Of a stretch of 34,188 nt of DNA, positions 33,861 to 34,188 are shown piece after piece. Source of the stretch: Euprymna scolopes (taxonomy: Eukaryota > Mollusca > Cephalopoda > Sepiida > Sepiolidae). The position numbers and the translations under genes are program-made. The notes beneath the pieces were generated by a model. That model ran no database searches. It saw only the letters and a program-made list of their open reading frames with translations, and was not told the DNA's origin. Every line of letters starts with the position of its first letter. Within the stretch, counting starts at the first letter, position 1. The stretch lies in contig CM044511.1 in the NCBI GenBank assembly GCA_024364805.1, positions 34,490,571 through 34,524,758 on the forward strand, read 5' to 3'.

Positions 33861-34188
33861 GTGCCACCTGTATTGTAACTGTAGACATGATACAAATGAG
33901 ATAAATGAATAATTACTTATGAATACCAGAATATCATATCGATATATAATCCAATACAAATGAGAAAATTACATTCTATTTAATTTTCTCATTTTGTCCG
34001 ACAACATTTTCCCTGTTTATTTAAAATGTTTTTAATCTAAATTTCGCTGACCTATTTCTTCTGTGACTGAATTCCCACGAATACTTTTCACACACCATTA
34101 AAGCAATGGTCATATATTAATATAATAATCATTTTTTGATACGATACGAAAACATGGTTTCCTCTTTAGGAGGTTCCTTATATATATA
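33861..34188. other. No gene recognised; small inverted repeat
   Basis: AT-rich DNA. A perfect inverted repeat with arms AATGAGAAAATTA / TAATTTTCTCATT lies at 33959-33971 and 33981-33993. A related ACAAATGAGA phrase occurs at about 33892. No function is evident. Confidence 0.6.

Overview
This is a gene-poor, strongly AT-rich stretch of animal nuclear DNA. No complete protein-coding gene, rRNA or tRNA is visible. Almost everything recognisable is the debris of transposable elements, plus microsatellites. A Tc1/mariner-rich mix, Helentron-like elements with CCGG or GACCC hairpins at the 3' end, a jockey/CR1-like LINE, decayed LTR elements, and long (TA)n, (CA)n and (TAA)n runs together suggest a lophotrochozoan. 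A cephalopod mollusc is my best guess, but this is inference: no host gene fixes the species.

Layout. 1-5.85 kb: no gene recognised. 5.85-6.53 kb: minus-strand Tc1/mariner transposase relic. 6.80-7.22 kb: Helentron-like non-autonomous element between (TAA)n and (ACT)n arrays. 7.3-10.7 kb: unassigned, with a purine-biased A-rich block at 9.45-10.6 kb. 10.75-11.95 kb: near full-length but decayed Tc1 element on the minus strand, with short inverted ends. 13.25-17.33 kb: two LTR-retroelement fossils on the minus strand. One is a Ty3/gypsy RNase H-integrase block; the other has a protease-like and a reverse-transcriptase-like block. 17.78-17.90 kb: (CA)n(TA)n. 18.0-19.7 kb: plus-strand block with a small membrane-spanning ORF and an LTR-like segment. 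21.3-21.9 kb: Tc1 fragment inside an unusually long ORF. 22.4-22.9 kb: near-perfect hairpin, then a mariner relic. 23.89 kb: short interstitial telomere-like repeat. 24.2-24.72 kb: 3' end of a LINE. 27.2-27.7 kb: G+C-richer island with a candidate exon. 28.07-28.90 kb: second Helentron-like element with an internal duplication. 29.45-32.65 kb: two ~0.72 kb direct repeats flanking 1.7 kb without coding sequence, read as a non-autonomous LTR element. 32.88-33.41 kb and 33.5-33.86 kb: second copies of the mariner and LINE families already seen at 22.5 and 24.5 kb, in the opposite orientation.

Nothing suggests genes acting together. The candidates most worth following are the 29.45-32.65 kb LTR pair with its conserved CACGTG palindrome, the two Helentron-like elements, the hairpin at 22.4 kb, the 186-codon ORF at 21.36 kb and the possible exon at 27.34 kb. 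All family calls come from reading translations and repeats by eye; no database search was run.
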